From: Epiperipatus broadwayi
Lineage: Eukaryota > Onychophora > Udeonychophora > Euonychophora > Peripatidae
Direction of reading: 5' to 3'
Length of the DNA stretch: 64,000 nt
Assembly (NCBI GenBank): GCA_028023455.1
Contig: JAQFVV010006256.1
Coordinates: 806,001-870,000 of the forward strand
The position numbers and the translations under genes were made by a program. The notes beneath the pieces were generated by a model. That model searched no databases. It had not been told where the DNA came from and saw nothing but the letters and a program-made list of their open reading frames with translations. Below are positions 13,201 through 25,100 of this stretch, piece after piece. Positions within the stretch are counted from its first letter, which is position 1, and every line of letters starts with the position of its first letter.

Positions 13201-16200
13201 ATATCATTTCATTAACATGCACACATTTTACTACACTTCTTTAATTTTTAAAATCAACTCGTTATAAACAATCTTATTTATTTTAAATAAATGGGAAGAG
13301 ATTTCTTTTTTTTTTTAACTTAAATGGAAAGAGAGAATACTTTTAATTTAAAAAAAAAAAGACTTATTCTTTAACTGTTATAACTTTAACTTTTATTTGC
13401 TTGAAATTCAACAACTTTTAACTTCTCTCCCCCTTTCAATTACTTTTTAATATGTAAAACTATGAATTAACTTTTAGCAAACCATATTTTGTTTTAAACT
13501 AATAATAAAGAAAAACCCTTCAGACTTCTATACATTTATTTATTTTCAAACGAGATGTTTTTAGTGATTTTATTATTCATTACCAATTTTAAACTTTACA
13601 TTGTTTATGAACATTTTTATTTTTAACAATTGTAAACACAATTTTCCATGGAGCACTATTATTTATTAGCGGTATAATATGCATCTTTTATTTTACATAT
13701 AATTTAAAAATTATACTTGTATGATATATTTAACATACACATGAATATATACATTTAAAAGAGTAAAATCAAATAGAAATAGTTGATATCCATAACAAAG
13801 AGTTGGACAATTTTAAACTATATATGCAATATTTTATCAATCTGGCTCAGATTATGATTATGCTTAATCTCAATTCTTTTCTCTTAATTATTACATTACT
13901 GTTTATAGCATACTTCAATTAATCTCTTAGATAGAGCTCTTCAAACCTATTAAAATATGTGAAAGATGGTAGCACAGTAAGATAAAAATGAGTAAAAAAG
14001 TTCACATATGACAAAACAAAAAATTAACTTCAGATGCAATAAAAATCTTCATCAACAAGTAAAAGTAAAAATAATATTAATTAACTATACCATTAATAAT
14101 TAAGTCAATAAAAAGTTTTTTTTTTTGGATATGCTAATAAAAATAAATTACTTTTACTTTTTAATTTCCCTTCATGTGTATATATATCTCAATGACATAG
14201 TTAGAATTTTTGGACTACTATGCCTCCTTTTTAATCATATAATTTAATAATTTTTTAAATATATAGTGTAATACTGAGTCTGGAATAGAACAAATAAATA
14301 GAGACTAATTAAAGAGATACTGAAGTAAAATAATCTGTATCCATTGAATGGCTACATGTTGACAAGCCAAAATATAAGGATATATAAGGGATAGATATTG
14401 ACTATATGGTAATATATATTTTATTCATGATTGCTCTACATTTAAAAATAATGGAATTTAAAAAACAGAACCATATAAAAGAGAGAAATAAATAAATAAT
14501 TCTACTATATTCAAAATAAATTGGACTTAAAATATGAAATATATAACACTGATTTGTTTCTTAGTAATTCAATAAGCTCATAGGTCTAAACAGTTAAATG
14601 GCCTAGTCTGGCTAAATGATGCTGATTACTACACTTAAAGACTTTTCATATAAATAAAAATAAATTATTCTCCAATTACACATCTCTGAAAAGCTAAATC
14701 ATTAAACCATCTTCTCTATTGGTCAGTCTTAGAATAATGCAATACTGAATTTAATTTATTATTAATAATAATATCATATAACCACCATGTATAATCTTGA
14801 TTACAGGCTACTATGTAACTAAGGCATACCAATAACATTTATTTCATTTCCGTTCATAATGCTAGCTTTATTAATTATGGCAACTAATTACCATATACTA
14901 AATTTAGAATTTAATGTCTGATTATCACACCATTGAACAATATTGTATACCTCAAATAGTACATAGAATTAAAAATAAAAAAATAAAAAAATAAATTTTA
15001 ATAAAATAAAAAATTTAACGAAATAAGATTTGAACAGTGTGTAAAATGAACATTTTTCTAAGCTAAATATTTAATCTGTTGGTACATGTCATTAATGCTA
15101 TTTAAAATATTAATTTTAAAATTAAAATAAAATATTTATGTAGAAAAAATTCTTATATTGTCAATACTCTACATTAATGTATTGCTTTACATATAAACTA
15201 AAAAATTGAAGTAATTTTTCTTCTCCATGCCCTCATAAAATTGAAATGCAGACTCTTAATCCTATGAGATACAAATTTAAGGTTTTATATTTTTAAAAAA
15301 CTAAAACCATTTTTAAAACACTATAAATTTTATTTTACTGGATTATTTTCACATTTAAAATCATTATAAATTACAAATGATTTCATTTATGTTCACAAAG
15401 ACTAAAATTTTTACAAATAAATAATAATTAACTTTAAACATATATTTTTTTATTATTATACCAAATTATTTAAAATTTTGTATCACATATTTGTGATTAA
15501 TAAAACAACTAAATATTCAATCATTTCCCCCTGTTCTTTCCCCTTAAATAAACTAATAAATCACTCAAGCTTGAGAAATTCCCTTTTCATATTTTTACTT
15601 AATAGCAGACTGACATAAATGCATTAATTTGTTGTTTTGTCAGTTCTTATATATGTTCTTTGTTACAGATTTTCAATAAGAAAATATTCTTTTATTAAAT
15701 GATAGTTGGAACTTTAGTAATTTATTCTACTAATATGTGATAAACAATATCTGTATCGTTACAATATATATTGCAATGGGATGAGGGTAAATTAGGTGGT
15801 CATACCTGGGGGATAGCAAATCATCATCAATGCCAAGTATAAAATATTTCAAATAATGAAACAATATTTTTAAAATACATATAATGTTAGATATAATATT
15901 CAAAGCATGAGAATATGAGACCTCTGAAAGATCAGCCCAGTTAACTCCTTAGAGTAACTAAAAGTATCATAAACTATAAAGCCACCAGCATTATAATAAG
16001 TAAAAGTAAATACCAGTACTAGTCAAAAAAATAACCATTTGTCATCATGAATGATTAGCAAACAAAAATAAATCAGTCTATCTTGTGACTGGATTTGAAA
16101 TGAGTCTATTATCAACCAGGCTAACTATTGAGCCTTAAACATAATTTGGATCCACAAACTAAGTGATCATCCATCAGAATACATAATAATCAAAAAACAA

Positions 16201-18060
16201 TAATGCTGGGATATTAAAACATGCTGATCATCCTCAATGCTCTGGCTACTTATTACCATTAATGTACTGGCCAACTATAAACTTAAATTCTGGGAAAGAT
16301 TAAACTAAAATAAAAATGTAGTGCATGGGCTTTAAAGAATATAATCTTAGCACCATACCAGGACAATGTCATATTGGAATGCCCCTTGCACTTATATAGC
16401 TCCCCATTCATAAATTCAGCCATTATACTCGAATCTAGCTCAAAGAACACAAGCTCAAGTACTGTTATGGTGATCGAGAGATGATGCAATACAATTTTAA
16501 CATGTGAATTCAAGTTTATTAACAATATTAAAAAATGATATTAAGGTCTCTAGAATACGGCTGTACATGTTAATAAAGCCTTCTGATTTTGCCTAACATA
16601 CCATAATAAAAATATATCACATTGTGATTTACATATAAGTCATTTAGAAATTCAAGTTATTACATTGTTTTACATACATATTCCAATAGATTTATTTAAA
16701 ACCAGACAGTACACAAACATGTGGCTTAATATAAAATGAACATTTTTAATTGACATTTAATGATAAAATAAATGATTAAAAAATTACATAAGTGTCTATC
16801 TGACACATTGGTATTTGCAATACGACTGACATACATATGCATACATACATGTGTGTGCATGTAATTTCTGCCATAAAATAAACATTTTTAGTTGTCACTA
16901 TTAAATGAGATAAAATACTGTAATGGTCAAGATTGTATAATCAGTAACAAGACTGAAAGACCAAGCAGGGACTCTCAACCAATAGCTCAAAGGGTTACTC
17001 CCATGCTCCTAGTTTAAACCCCTGCCTAGACTTCCTAACCTCGATCACCTAATTAATATCCTTGATGTTATACAGCTTCCCCTCTTCATACAGCATGACA
17101 TAGCTCAGGGTTCAAACATGGACTCTCTCTCTTAGGGTTCTCTATAACTTACAACATTATACCATACTAGCATTTTGAGCCTTATATTAATTTATTTGTA
17201 TTACCATTGTTAGTATGATTTGGGAATTTAATCATTTCTATAATGTTACAGAGCTAGTATTATGTCTATAATATACAAAACCATGGATATATTGGTTCTG
17301 CAATTAACTGACTTACTTAGTGATATATATATATAATAACTATTTAATAGTTCCAACTCACAATAAATACATACACTTAGTTAACAACAATATATTTTAT
17401 TATAAAATAATAGAGTAACTTACAAGGTATTAGATTGGTATGATCTACTGTCTTTACATAGCATTACAGGAGGTGGGGGCAGCTTACCACAATGATGGAT
17501 GCTATATTTAATTTGATTGGAAAAATTATTATCTATCAGCCCATTCTAGGTTTGAACATACCATTAACAACATATTTATTTAATGGGATAGCTTGTGGAT
17601 GGGTTTGAATTTAGGTCACCCAAAGTTGTTGATGAGCTCAGGCAAAGGCTAAAGGCAAACAATATTTGGAAATTACAGTACTATCTATGTGAGTGCAGAC
17701 AATGGTACATAAAATGAGGATGATCAACTTAGCGATCTGATGGTACAGTTCACAGCTGAAGAGTAGAGAACCCTGGCCACAGAGGTGCATCAGCTTCTAA
17801 CCAAGGATGTATTCAAGTGGAAAAAGGATGTGCTAAATCTAGGATTTGGGGTCGCAAGGAGTCTGGCTTTTTTTTTAAATATACATTTTAAAATAATTCT
17901 CTCTATATATGTATGAGTATTACAGGTTGCTCTTAACTATATCTATAACTTTTAAAATGTCATTTTAGACCAAAGATAGGTCACATTTAACTAATCATAA
18001 AGTCATTATATTAAATATTAGAAATTTTAAATGTCTTTTAAATAAATTATTTGAAAACCT
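13201..18060. other. AT-rich stretch with unassigned islands
   Basis: Mostly featureless. Two islands of more balanced composition, about 16,960-17,160 and 17,460-17,875, look like old repeats. The second encodes a short HQLLTKDVFKWKKD-like stretch on plus, but I cannot assign it. No RNA gene is supported. Confidence 0.4.
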
Positions 18061-18303
18061 ATACGTATACCAATTTTTTCATCAAGCTTTCTCTTGGCAA
18101 GCTTGGTTTTGATGATTGTCATCATTGAGATAAGTATAATTCAGGCAATTTGTTGGCATGCCATGAGCTCTCTTCTGTCTAGGGCTTTATGGGCTTCAGG
18201 CCAGCAAGTTATCTTGGTTTGATAGATTTCAGGCAAACAATTGTTCTCTTAGCACACGTCTGTAGCTATAAATTTCGATACAAAGTGAGTCATTTATCTC
18301 CAT

Positions 18304-18320
18304 GTGGATTCAAACTCCAC
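18304..18320 (-). other. tRNA-like T-arm, possible SINE remnant
   Basis: On minus, GTGGA-GTTTGAA-TCCAC forms a perfect 5-bp stem with a 7-nt loop resembling a tRNA T-arm/B box. An ordinary A box at the right distance and a complete cloverleaf are absent. It may be the head of a tRNA-derived SINE lying in the moderate-complexity block 18,070-18,440, or chance. Confidence 0.25.
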
Positions 18321-19116
18321 CATTGAACTGTAGAGCAGCTGCTTCCTCCTGTCTTGACTTCAGCTACATCTTCATGGGAGCTCTATCCAACTCTGCTAGC
18401 TAACTCTGCAGCTATGTATTCTGCTTCTCAAAAATATTAGTCAAGCCTTCTAGCCAGCTCTTACAAAATATATTTAGCCAAGACTGTTCTAATCTTTTTA
18501 TCCAAACCTTTTATATCTTGGATTGCTGAAGTGATAAAACACATTTTCAAAAACAGTTTTTTCTGTCTAATCCTCATCTTGATTAAAAACAATTTTAATA
18601 TTTTCAAATCACTTTTAATTACAAGATACTTTTGGAAGCAACTTTTAAATTTTACCAAAGATGTGATCTACATATTTTTACTTAAATAGTGCATTAATTA
18701 AAAGACTTCAAAAAATAAACCATGCTTATTTTTAAATTCAAAATCAGAATTCAATAAAAATATTTATTAGACCTTTTTAAACCATTTATTTATAATAAAA
18801 TTGTACTTTAAATCCAGAGATATTTAACCTTTTACAGTTATTATTATTCCCAGTGACTGTAGAAAAATATCTAAAAAAAATTTGTCTGTATTTATTTCTA
18901 CTTTTCCTTTACTTTATATAAAAGTGTACACACACACACACAACTATGTTGCTGTATGCCATGTAACCCAACTGGTTACAATATATATATATAAGGGTTC
19001 AAGAACCATAAATCATGTTCAATGCCTTGCTTTGCTTAAAGATAGTTATATTATTGATAATATATATCATGTCACAATACCAACTTTGCTTTTACAGTTT
19101 TTAGTGAATTAAATAA

Positions 19117-19452
19117 ATAACAAACAAAATTTAATTTTATATTATTTTTCAATCACTGTAAGATTGGCATTTATTTGATTTAGTAAAGAATTATAAAAAG
19201 ACAGTGTTATAGCTTGATTCAACATTTTACTATTATTATTTAAAAATTAAGGAATAATTTAAGGTTCTAATAAATAAAATTATGTTAAAAAGAGTTTATA
19301 CATATACATTATCTCTGCTAATGAGATATATAGCAGGCTCAAGATATTTTGTAATATACTAAATGACTACTTGATTTATTCACACTTTATCAACAAAGTT
19401 AGATCAAATTATAATACAAATGTATTCACTTAATGCCATGGAAATGAGGTAC
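19117..19452 (+). repeat. Tandem direct repeat, copy 1
   Basis: About 335 bp that recurs at 19,581-19,932 (offset about 464 bp) with small indels and substitutions. Landmarks shared by both copies are AAAATTTAATTTTATATTATTTTTC at the left, AAGGAATAATTTAAGG in the middle, and TATTCACTTAATGCCATGG at the right. No terminal inverted repeat was found. The pair sits directly upstream of the Penelope-like RT remnant, so it could be that element's tandem pseudo-LTR. I see no hammerhead core in it, so that link is inference. Confidence 0.75.
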
Positions 19453-19580
19453 TCGAAGGCAATTGATCATTGGTACATAAATAGCTTGCAGAATTTATGC
19501 AAAGATGGAAAGAATAATATAAATGGAGTTCCGATTTAAATTTATTTGATTGACTAGAAACTATAACAGATATATATATA

Positions 19581-19932
19581 AACAACAAATAAAATTTAAT
19601 TTTATATTATTTTTCAATCACTGTATGATTGGTATTTATTTGACTTAGATAGAAATTATAAAAAGATAGACTATTATAGTTTGATTTATATGATTTCTAA
19701 AATGTCTTTTAATATTTTACTATTATTATTTAATGGTTAAGGAATAATTTAAGGTACTAATAAATGAAATTAGGTTAAAAAGATTTTACAAATTATCTCT
19801 GCTAAGGTAATATGTATTAGGATCAAAATATTTTGTAATAAATTAAATGACTACTTGATTTATTTACACTTAATCAACAAAGTTAGATCAAATTATAAGT
19901 GTATTCACTTAATGCCATGGAGGTGTTTTACT
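19581..19932 (+). repeat. Tandem direct repeat, copy 2
   Basis: Second copy of the 335-bp unit, ending about 170 bp before the first recognisable Penelope-like coding sequence. It contains an extra short insertion relative to copy 1 around 19,690-19,720 (ATGATTTCTAAAATGTC) and lacks an ACATATAC-type segment near the middle. Confidence 0.75.
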
Positions 19933-20104
19933 TAATTCAAATGTTCATAAATCTGCATAATGAAGTGGTTTTTTTCTTCTTTATAACCTAAAACTGAGTA
20001 GACTTTATGCAAATTTGAATTACAAATACAAACAAAAGGAACAATCAATATTATATATACATATGTGTAACAATATCATTAATCAGCAACATTTTTAATA
20101 TGTA

Positions 20105-20405
20105 ATAATTCTAAAAGCCTATATGTGTAAATATATAGGAGTTCAGCAAAATAATAGTAACATCAATGATATCTTTATTATTATGAATTGTTTATATTTA
20201 AAGTTATTTGTTAGATATGTTGATGATTATTTGTTTTTACTTGAAAATGATAAATTGAAAAAGTTGATAAATGAATTTAATTGTTTTGATCCTTCTATAA
20301 AATATGTTGTAGAAGGTAAGAGGTTAGACCTTGTTAAATTAAAATTTTTAGATCTATTAGTGATTAAAAATATAAAAATGAATTGTTTGGAATGTAGTCA
20401 TTATG
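20105..20405 (+). pseudogene. Penelope-like element RT fragment (5' part)
   Basis: Remnant of a Penelope-like retroelement polymerase. In the frame at 20,123-20,434, FVRYVDDYLFLLEND is RT motif C in the RYVDD form typical of Penelope and telomerase-like RTs. It is followed about 30 residues later by LKFLDLLVIKN, which matches the LPFLDxxV block after motif C in Penelope-like elements. The fingers and motifs A and B are missing, so the copy is truncated at its 5' end near 20,105. Translation runs into an inserted hammerhead-family repeat at 20,417 and resumes beyond it. This coding sequence is dead. Confidence 0.75.
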
Positions 20406-20416
20406 TTAAGAGTAAA

Positions 20417-20583
20417 CCACTAAACATCGCATGATCACTATTTCTTATGCTAGCACATTACTGTTATTAAAACAGGCAAAACTCTCCATACAGTAGTGCC
20501 ATTCAGTGCCTTCTGGCATCCATTGATTATTCTGGTTGGCACTGAGTGGCATTACTGTATGGATAGTTTTGCCTGTTTTAATA
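20417..20583. mobile_element. Short hammerhead-repeat copy inserted in a Penelope-like element
   Basis: A 167-bp deletion derivative of the family. The left end is CCACTAAACATCGCATGATC, followed by TTATTAAAACAGGCAAAACTC and a shortened centre (CTTCTGGCATCCATTGATTA). The right arm is TGGATAGTTTTGCCTGTTTT. The central ribozyme is absent. An 11-bp target-site duplication, TTAAGAGTAAA, lies at 20,406-20,416 and 20,584-20,594. Removing the insert and one duplicate copy rejoins the interrupted Penelope-like coding region, so the insertion post-dates that element. Confidence 0.85.
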
Positions 20584-20594
20584 TTAAGAGTAAA

Positions 20595-21152
20595 GAGTTA
20601 AGGTCTATAATTAAACCTGATAACTATCAATCTGTATCTCATAAAGTAGCTCATTTAAGAAATTATTGTTATAGAAATAAGAGATTAAATAATTCTATGG
20701 GGTAGCTTTGTTTCAAAAAAGTCAATTTTATAAAGATTATTTGAGTGATGGCTACTTTTGTTTGGAAATAAGAAAAATGCTTGGAAAAGGAATATTACTT
20801 TGAATAATTTATTAAATAATACAAAGGAAATTTTTGATAGAAAGACTATTCCTGGAGTAATGGATATTATCCCTTGTTTTTGTAAGAAGGTATCAATACT
20901 ATTGGTCAGAGTTGTTTGAGCTTAAATAAAAGAATAAAGGTACATAAAAGTAGGGTTAGAAATAAATATCTTAGTTTTGCTTTATATATCCATAAAAAAA
21001 ATACAGGTCACACTATCAATTTTGATGAAACTATGGTTGTCTTCTTGGAGAGAAATGGAATAAAAAGAATTAAAGAATCTTTATTATTAAAAATTTATGA
21101 TTCTGAAGCAATTAATTTATTTAAAAGTTCTTTTAATATTGAAGGTGTATGA
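20595..21152 (+). pseudogene. Penelope-like element 3' part with GIY-YIG nuclease remnant
   Basis: Continuation of the Penelope-like coding region after the insertion. The stretch LRSIIKPDNYQSVSHKVAHL (20,600-20,660) fits the linker after RT. At 20,916-21,152 the protein SLNKRIKVHKSRVRNKYLSF, then ALYIHKKNTGHTINFDETMV, then RIKESLLLKIYDSEAINLFK matches the second half of a Penelope GIY-YIG endonuclease. In the family this half reads SLxxRIxEHKxxVR...ALxxHxxxTGHxIxFDE...RxxxESLLI. The Arg and the EHK (here VHK) region and the final Glu of the nuclease can be seen. The GIY-YIG strands upstream are spread over other frames around 20,830-20,915, so the gene is broken. Relatives use this nuclease to nick the target for retrotransposition. 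Confidence 0.75.
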
Positions 21153-21959
21153 GAGGTAAGTGAAATTGTGGGCAATGTTTAGTATAAACATGTTATTTTA
21201 TAGTTCTTTATTTTTGAGAAGTCTGCTTGTAACAGTGAAACTATTGGTAGTATTTTAGAATTTATTTTTTGGCTAGTCTAGTTGAGTTGTGAATTGGGGG
21301 GAATTTTGATTAATATGGTATAGATTATCATTTGCATCAAAAACTGTTCTATATTATGGAGGATAGATTTATATAATTTTTAAACAAAGGAATATTATTC
21401 CACTTTTCATGGTCAAAATGTCATTATCATCATTGAAAGACAGAGTGCTCATTTGTTTAAGAATAGCCCATAGTAATATTTAAACCGTGATTAGGAAGAT
21501 CATAAAAATTATAAAATATTATCACCAACATCATCTCAAACCATTATTTGATCAAGTGAAGTACACCAATAAGAGCATTATCAACTTTGAAAATGACAGT
21601 TTTATCTGAAAATAATATTTGCATAATGAGGTGAATCTCTTCATTCTAAAGGTTGAAATAGACTATACATCCATACTAAAAATATGTGAACCAAGAACAT
21701 GTCATGACATGATTTCCTAAATCTTGAAATTCAGCTTGTATTTTACAGATAGAAGAAATTAGTCTGAATAATAGGCTTTTTGTTGTATTTAAAAATAGCT
21801 GGGAACAGTATAAAAAATTATGCATTTGACCAAATCATATACCCCAAGCAAATTATCCCAGTTGTAAAAGTAATAGCCTCAAAAACTAAAGTTATATCAA
21901 AGTTGCTTACTTTTAATACATGCATTATGAACAGTAGTTATTAAAGTGAGTTACACTCG
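21153..21959. other. AT-rich stretch, nothing recognised
   Basis: Possible 3' flank of the Penelope-like remnant. I could identify neither an element terminus nor a duplicated target site. Confidence 0.4.
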
Positions 21960-22130
21960 AATAACTCTTCTTCAGAGCCATCTACTATTGGTTAGAGAAA
22001 TCAATGGACATTAAATGAGGGTTATACCCAAAATTTCAGACTAATTTCTGATTATTGGCTGCTGCTTCTCACTAAAGAACTATCAAAACTAGTCTGGGCA
22101 TTTGGATAAGTCTACTATCTAGTGTCATTA
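21960..22130. repeat. Divergent head-to-head copy of the hammerhead-repeat core
   Basis: Contains CAGACTAATTTCTGATTATTGG followed within 60 bases by its mirrored counterpart CTTCTCACTAAAG...AAAACTAGTCTGGGCATTTGGATAAG. The second half aligns with the family's CTCA-CTGACGA...GAAACTAGTCTGGGGATATTGGATGAG, but the core reads CTAAAGA, so G5 and other essential bases are lost. It seems to be an old inactive relative. Confidence 0.45.
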
Positions 22131-22139
22131 ATAATTCAA

Positions 22140-25100
22140 ATCTACAATAGATGGATTTCTAAATAAGTAATTATTATTCTTAATGCAGAATTAAAGATTT
22201 TTGGAATATCAATACAGGAAAATAAAAATAAAATAATTTTGTTTTTTAGCCATCCATCATCCAATTTTTACACTCATGGCATCACAGCTTCCACATTGTA
22301 ACTCATTACAGAGTTTTTTAGAATCCATTGGAGTGTTGATATATATGTTGATCTCTACTATTTGTTCAATTGTGGGTTTGAACTACTAGATAAATATTTT
22401 TTATTTATGTCTGTTAGTTCTTCTTAATAAGCATTGATTTCTGAATATAGCTAATTATAATAGATCTTGTTCTTCCATTTTTAGTAAATACAGACATCAT
22501 TCTTAAAAATACTGATCATGAAACATTAAATAGCAGCAGTTTTCAATATTAATAATTCAACTAATTAAATAACAATAATCTATATTTTTTTAAACTCAGA
22601 CTTGTTTCACTTTTTTTTTTCACAAGATTATGAAATTATCATTCACTTCCTGTCAGATAATATTTATCATCTTTTTAGAATCCTATCAATAAAATAAAAA
22701 AATATATTGTGATATTTATTTTCATTTCTGTGTTTTGTGATATAATGTGACAGCTGCCCGTCATTTTGTCTAACTCCTGTCTATACAATTAATTCATAGA
22801 AAAAGAACAGATTTTAAAGCAATTTTTATTTTACCTGATTATCAAAAGATTTAGAATCTCCACTTCCTTCGTGATGTTTGGAGGATCTTTCATTTGTAAC
22901 TCTATGCTTCAACATGCTAAAGTTCTAGAAATGATGTTTATAAAATTCCTAAGAAAATGATGCAAATGCTTTATATCGCTAAAATTTAATTTTGATCCAT
23001 TCATGATTCTTCCATTAAAATAGAGTCAATTTTAATTTTTCTGAAATAAAAAGGAAAACAATACACAAACATATATAAAATTTATTTTAATACTTTTTTT
23101 GATAATAAAATAAGCAAAAAATTATTTTATTAGATATTTAAAATTTTACTAACACATTTAAGAATATAACAATGGAAGTACACTCATCATTCTCGCAGGG
23201 TTTAAATCTTAGGTAAATAAATTTTGAATGGTACTAATTATTCCATAAAAAAAAAAAAAAACTGGAATCATATAACATTTACTCTACTGAGGCAAACCAT
23301 TAGCTCTTTCAACTATGCTAATATCTGAATGTCTATTTCATACATTATAGTAATAGCAATCATCATTTATAACTAATATCACTACATTTTCAAGTGTAAG
23401 ATTTGTTATTTAGTACAATATAACTTTGAAAATAAAAATATAATAAATAAGAGAGTTATAAATGAAGTTACTATTACTATGATAAGTGTGGAATGGCTGT
23501 TTATGTTAGCAAAACTATCCATTTTTAGAATGACTGTTGTTATTCTCAGTAAAACTTGTCTTATAAACATATGGATTATTCTTCTGCAGAATAATAGTGA
23601 TTAATAAAGTTCAAGATTTATTTATTAAAATTTAATTTTGCGTAGTAAAGCAATTAAAATAATAATACCTTTATTAACAGAATAATTACATATAGCAAAG
23701 ATCTGGATATATTTTATATAAAATGGAATTATGTAATATTTAAATAAAATATAAAGAATAATTAAGTCATTCCATAGTATTTACATTTAATGATTATTGA
23801 AGAGCCTTGGTTGGTGCTATGGTAGATTCAGATCTCAAGATCCATAGATTATTGCCTCATTCTATCATTTCCAATGCTCAAACTTCCTATGAACTCCAGG
23901 TAAATAAACCATTCATTTTTGTGTTTTTTTATTGGAGAAGTCATAGTATAAATATCCCAAAACAATCAAATAAATTACAGCAATTATAATGCAGAATAAT
24001 ATAGTAATGAACTATTTTGATATGGATGCTCAAATCATGACAGTTCCACTTCCATGTATTACATTTTTGAAAAATAAATCTAAACAATAGGCTTACTTTA
24101 GCAAACATTAAAGGAAATAGTTGGAAAAAATTTAAATGATGATTTATCTTATCATATGATCTCCTTCTGATCATCTATTATTTGATCCTCTCACTTGTGA
24201 AATCATTATTTACATACCACAACAATCATATCAGAAAACATTGGCTTTATAAATACAGCTTAATAGTAAAAAACATTCATTAAAACTTATTAAGAGTTCT
24301 AAAAACAATAATTATTAAAAACTTCGAACTTAATTACATGTTATTTTGTATCAATTTGAGTTCTTTTATACAATTACATCACGTAGCTGATCTTGCCCTA
24401 TAATCAAGCCATTTAACATTGTAATATTGGTTGATAATTGAAAATCAGTTGTCCTTAGTTAGAGAGTAAAACAATGATGGAAAATGCTAAAATCCTTACC
24501 ACTTGAAAGTTACTATTCCTTGTGATTAATATCCTTTTCTTGAATATTTCATTATAGGGAATTGTTGATTTGCAGTTATGCTGATGTGGGCTTAAACCCA
24601 TTTAATTTCTTCTCCACTCCTTATTCTTAGCTGAAATATTGTTTTATTTTTTAATTCAAAATCTGTTTTATATCACAAGTTAAGATAGACAAGATGCTAA
24701 TTATTAATTAAAAGTTTTTTTCTAAAACACAAGAGCATAGTTCTTTTAAATATAATTTTAACCTACCAAATAATAATTTATGCCATTATATTATTTCTAT
24801 TTATGACTTCAATTTTATTTGCATTACTTGACACTAAAAAGTCAAAATAAATATAATAATCACTTACAATGTTTCTAGCAAATAGATATCTATTAAACAG
24901 TATTTTAGTTTTATTAAAATTTACTTCCAAACTTATCTTCAAAATGATTATTGTTGTAAAAATAATTTAATACTATACTTGAATCTACAATGGCTGAGAT
25001 AATCTCTTTATTTTGATATTTGATTTTTTTTTTTCAAATAAAATTTTTTATAAGGTGGAAGAAAATAATTTTGGAGAAAGTGAATTCCTATTTTTTAATC

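Noticed and set aside
16983-17022. A-box-like TAGCTCAAAGGG and B-box-like GTTTAAACCCC, possible tRNA or SINE
   Set aside because: The distance between the boxes (about 29 nt) is too short and no cloverleaf can be folded.
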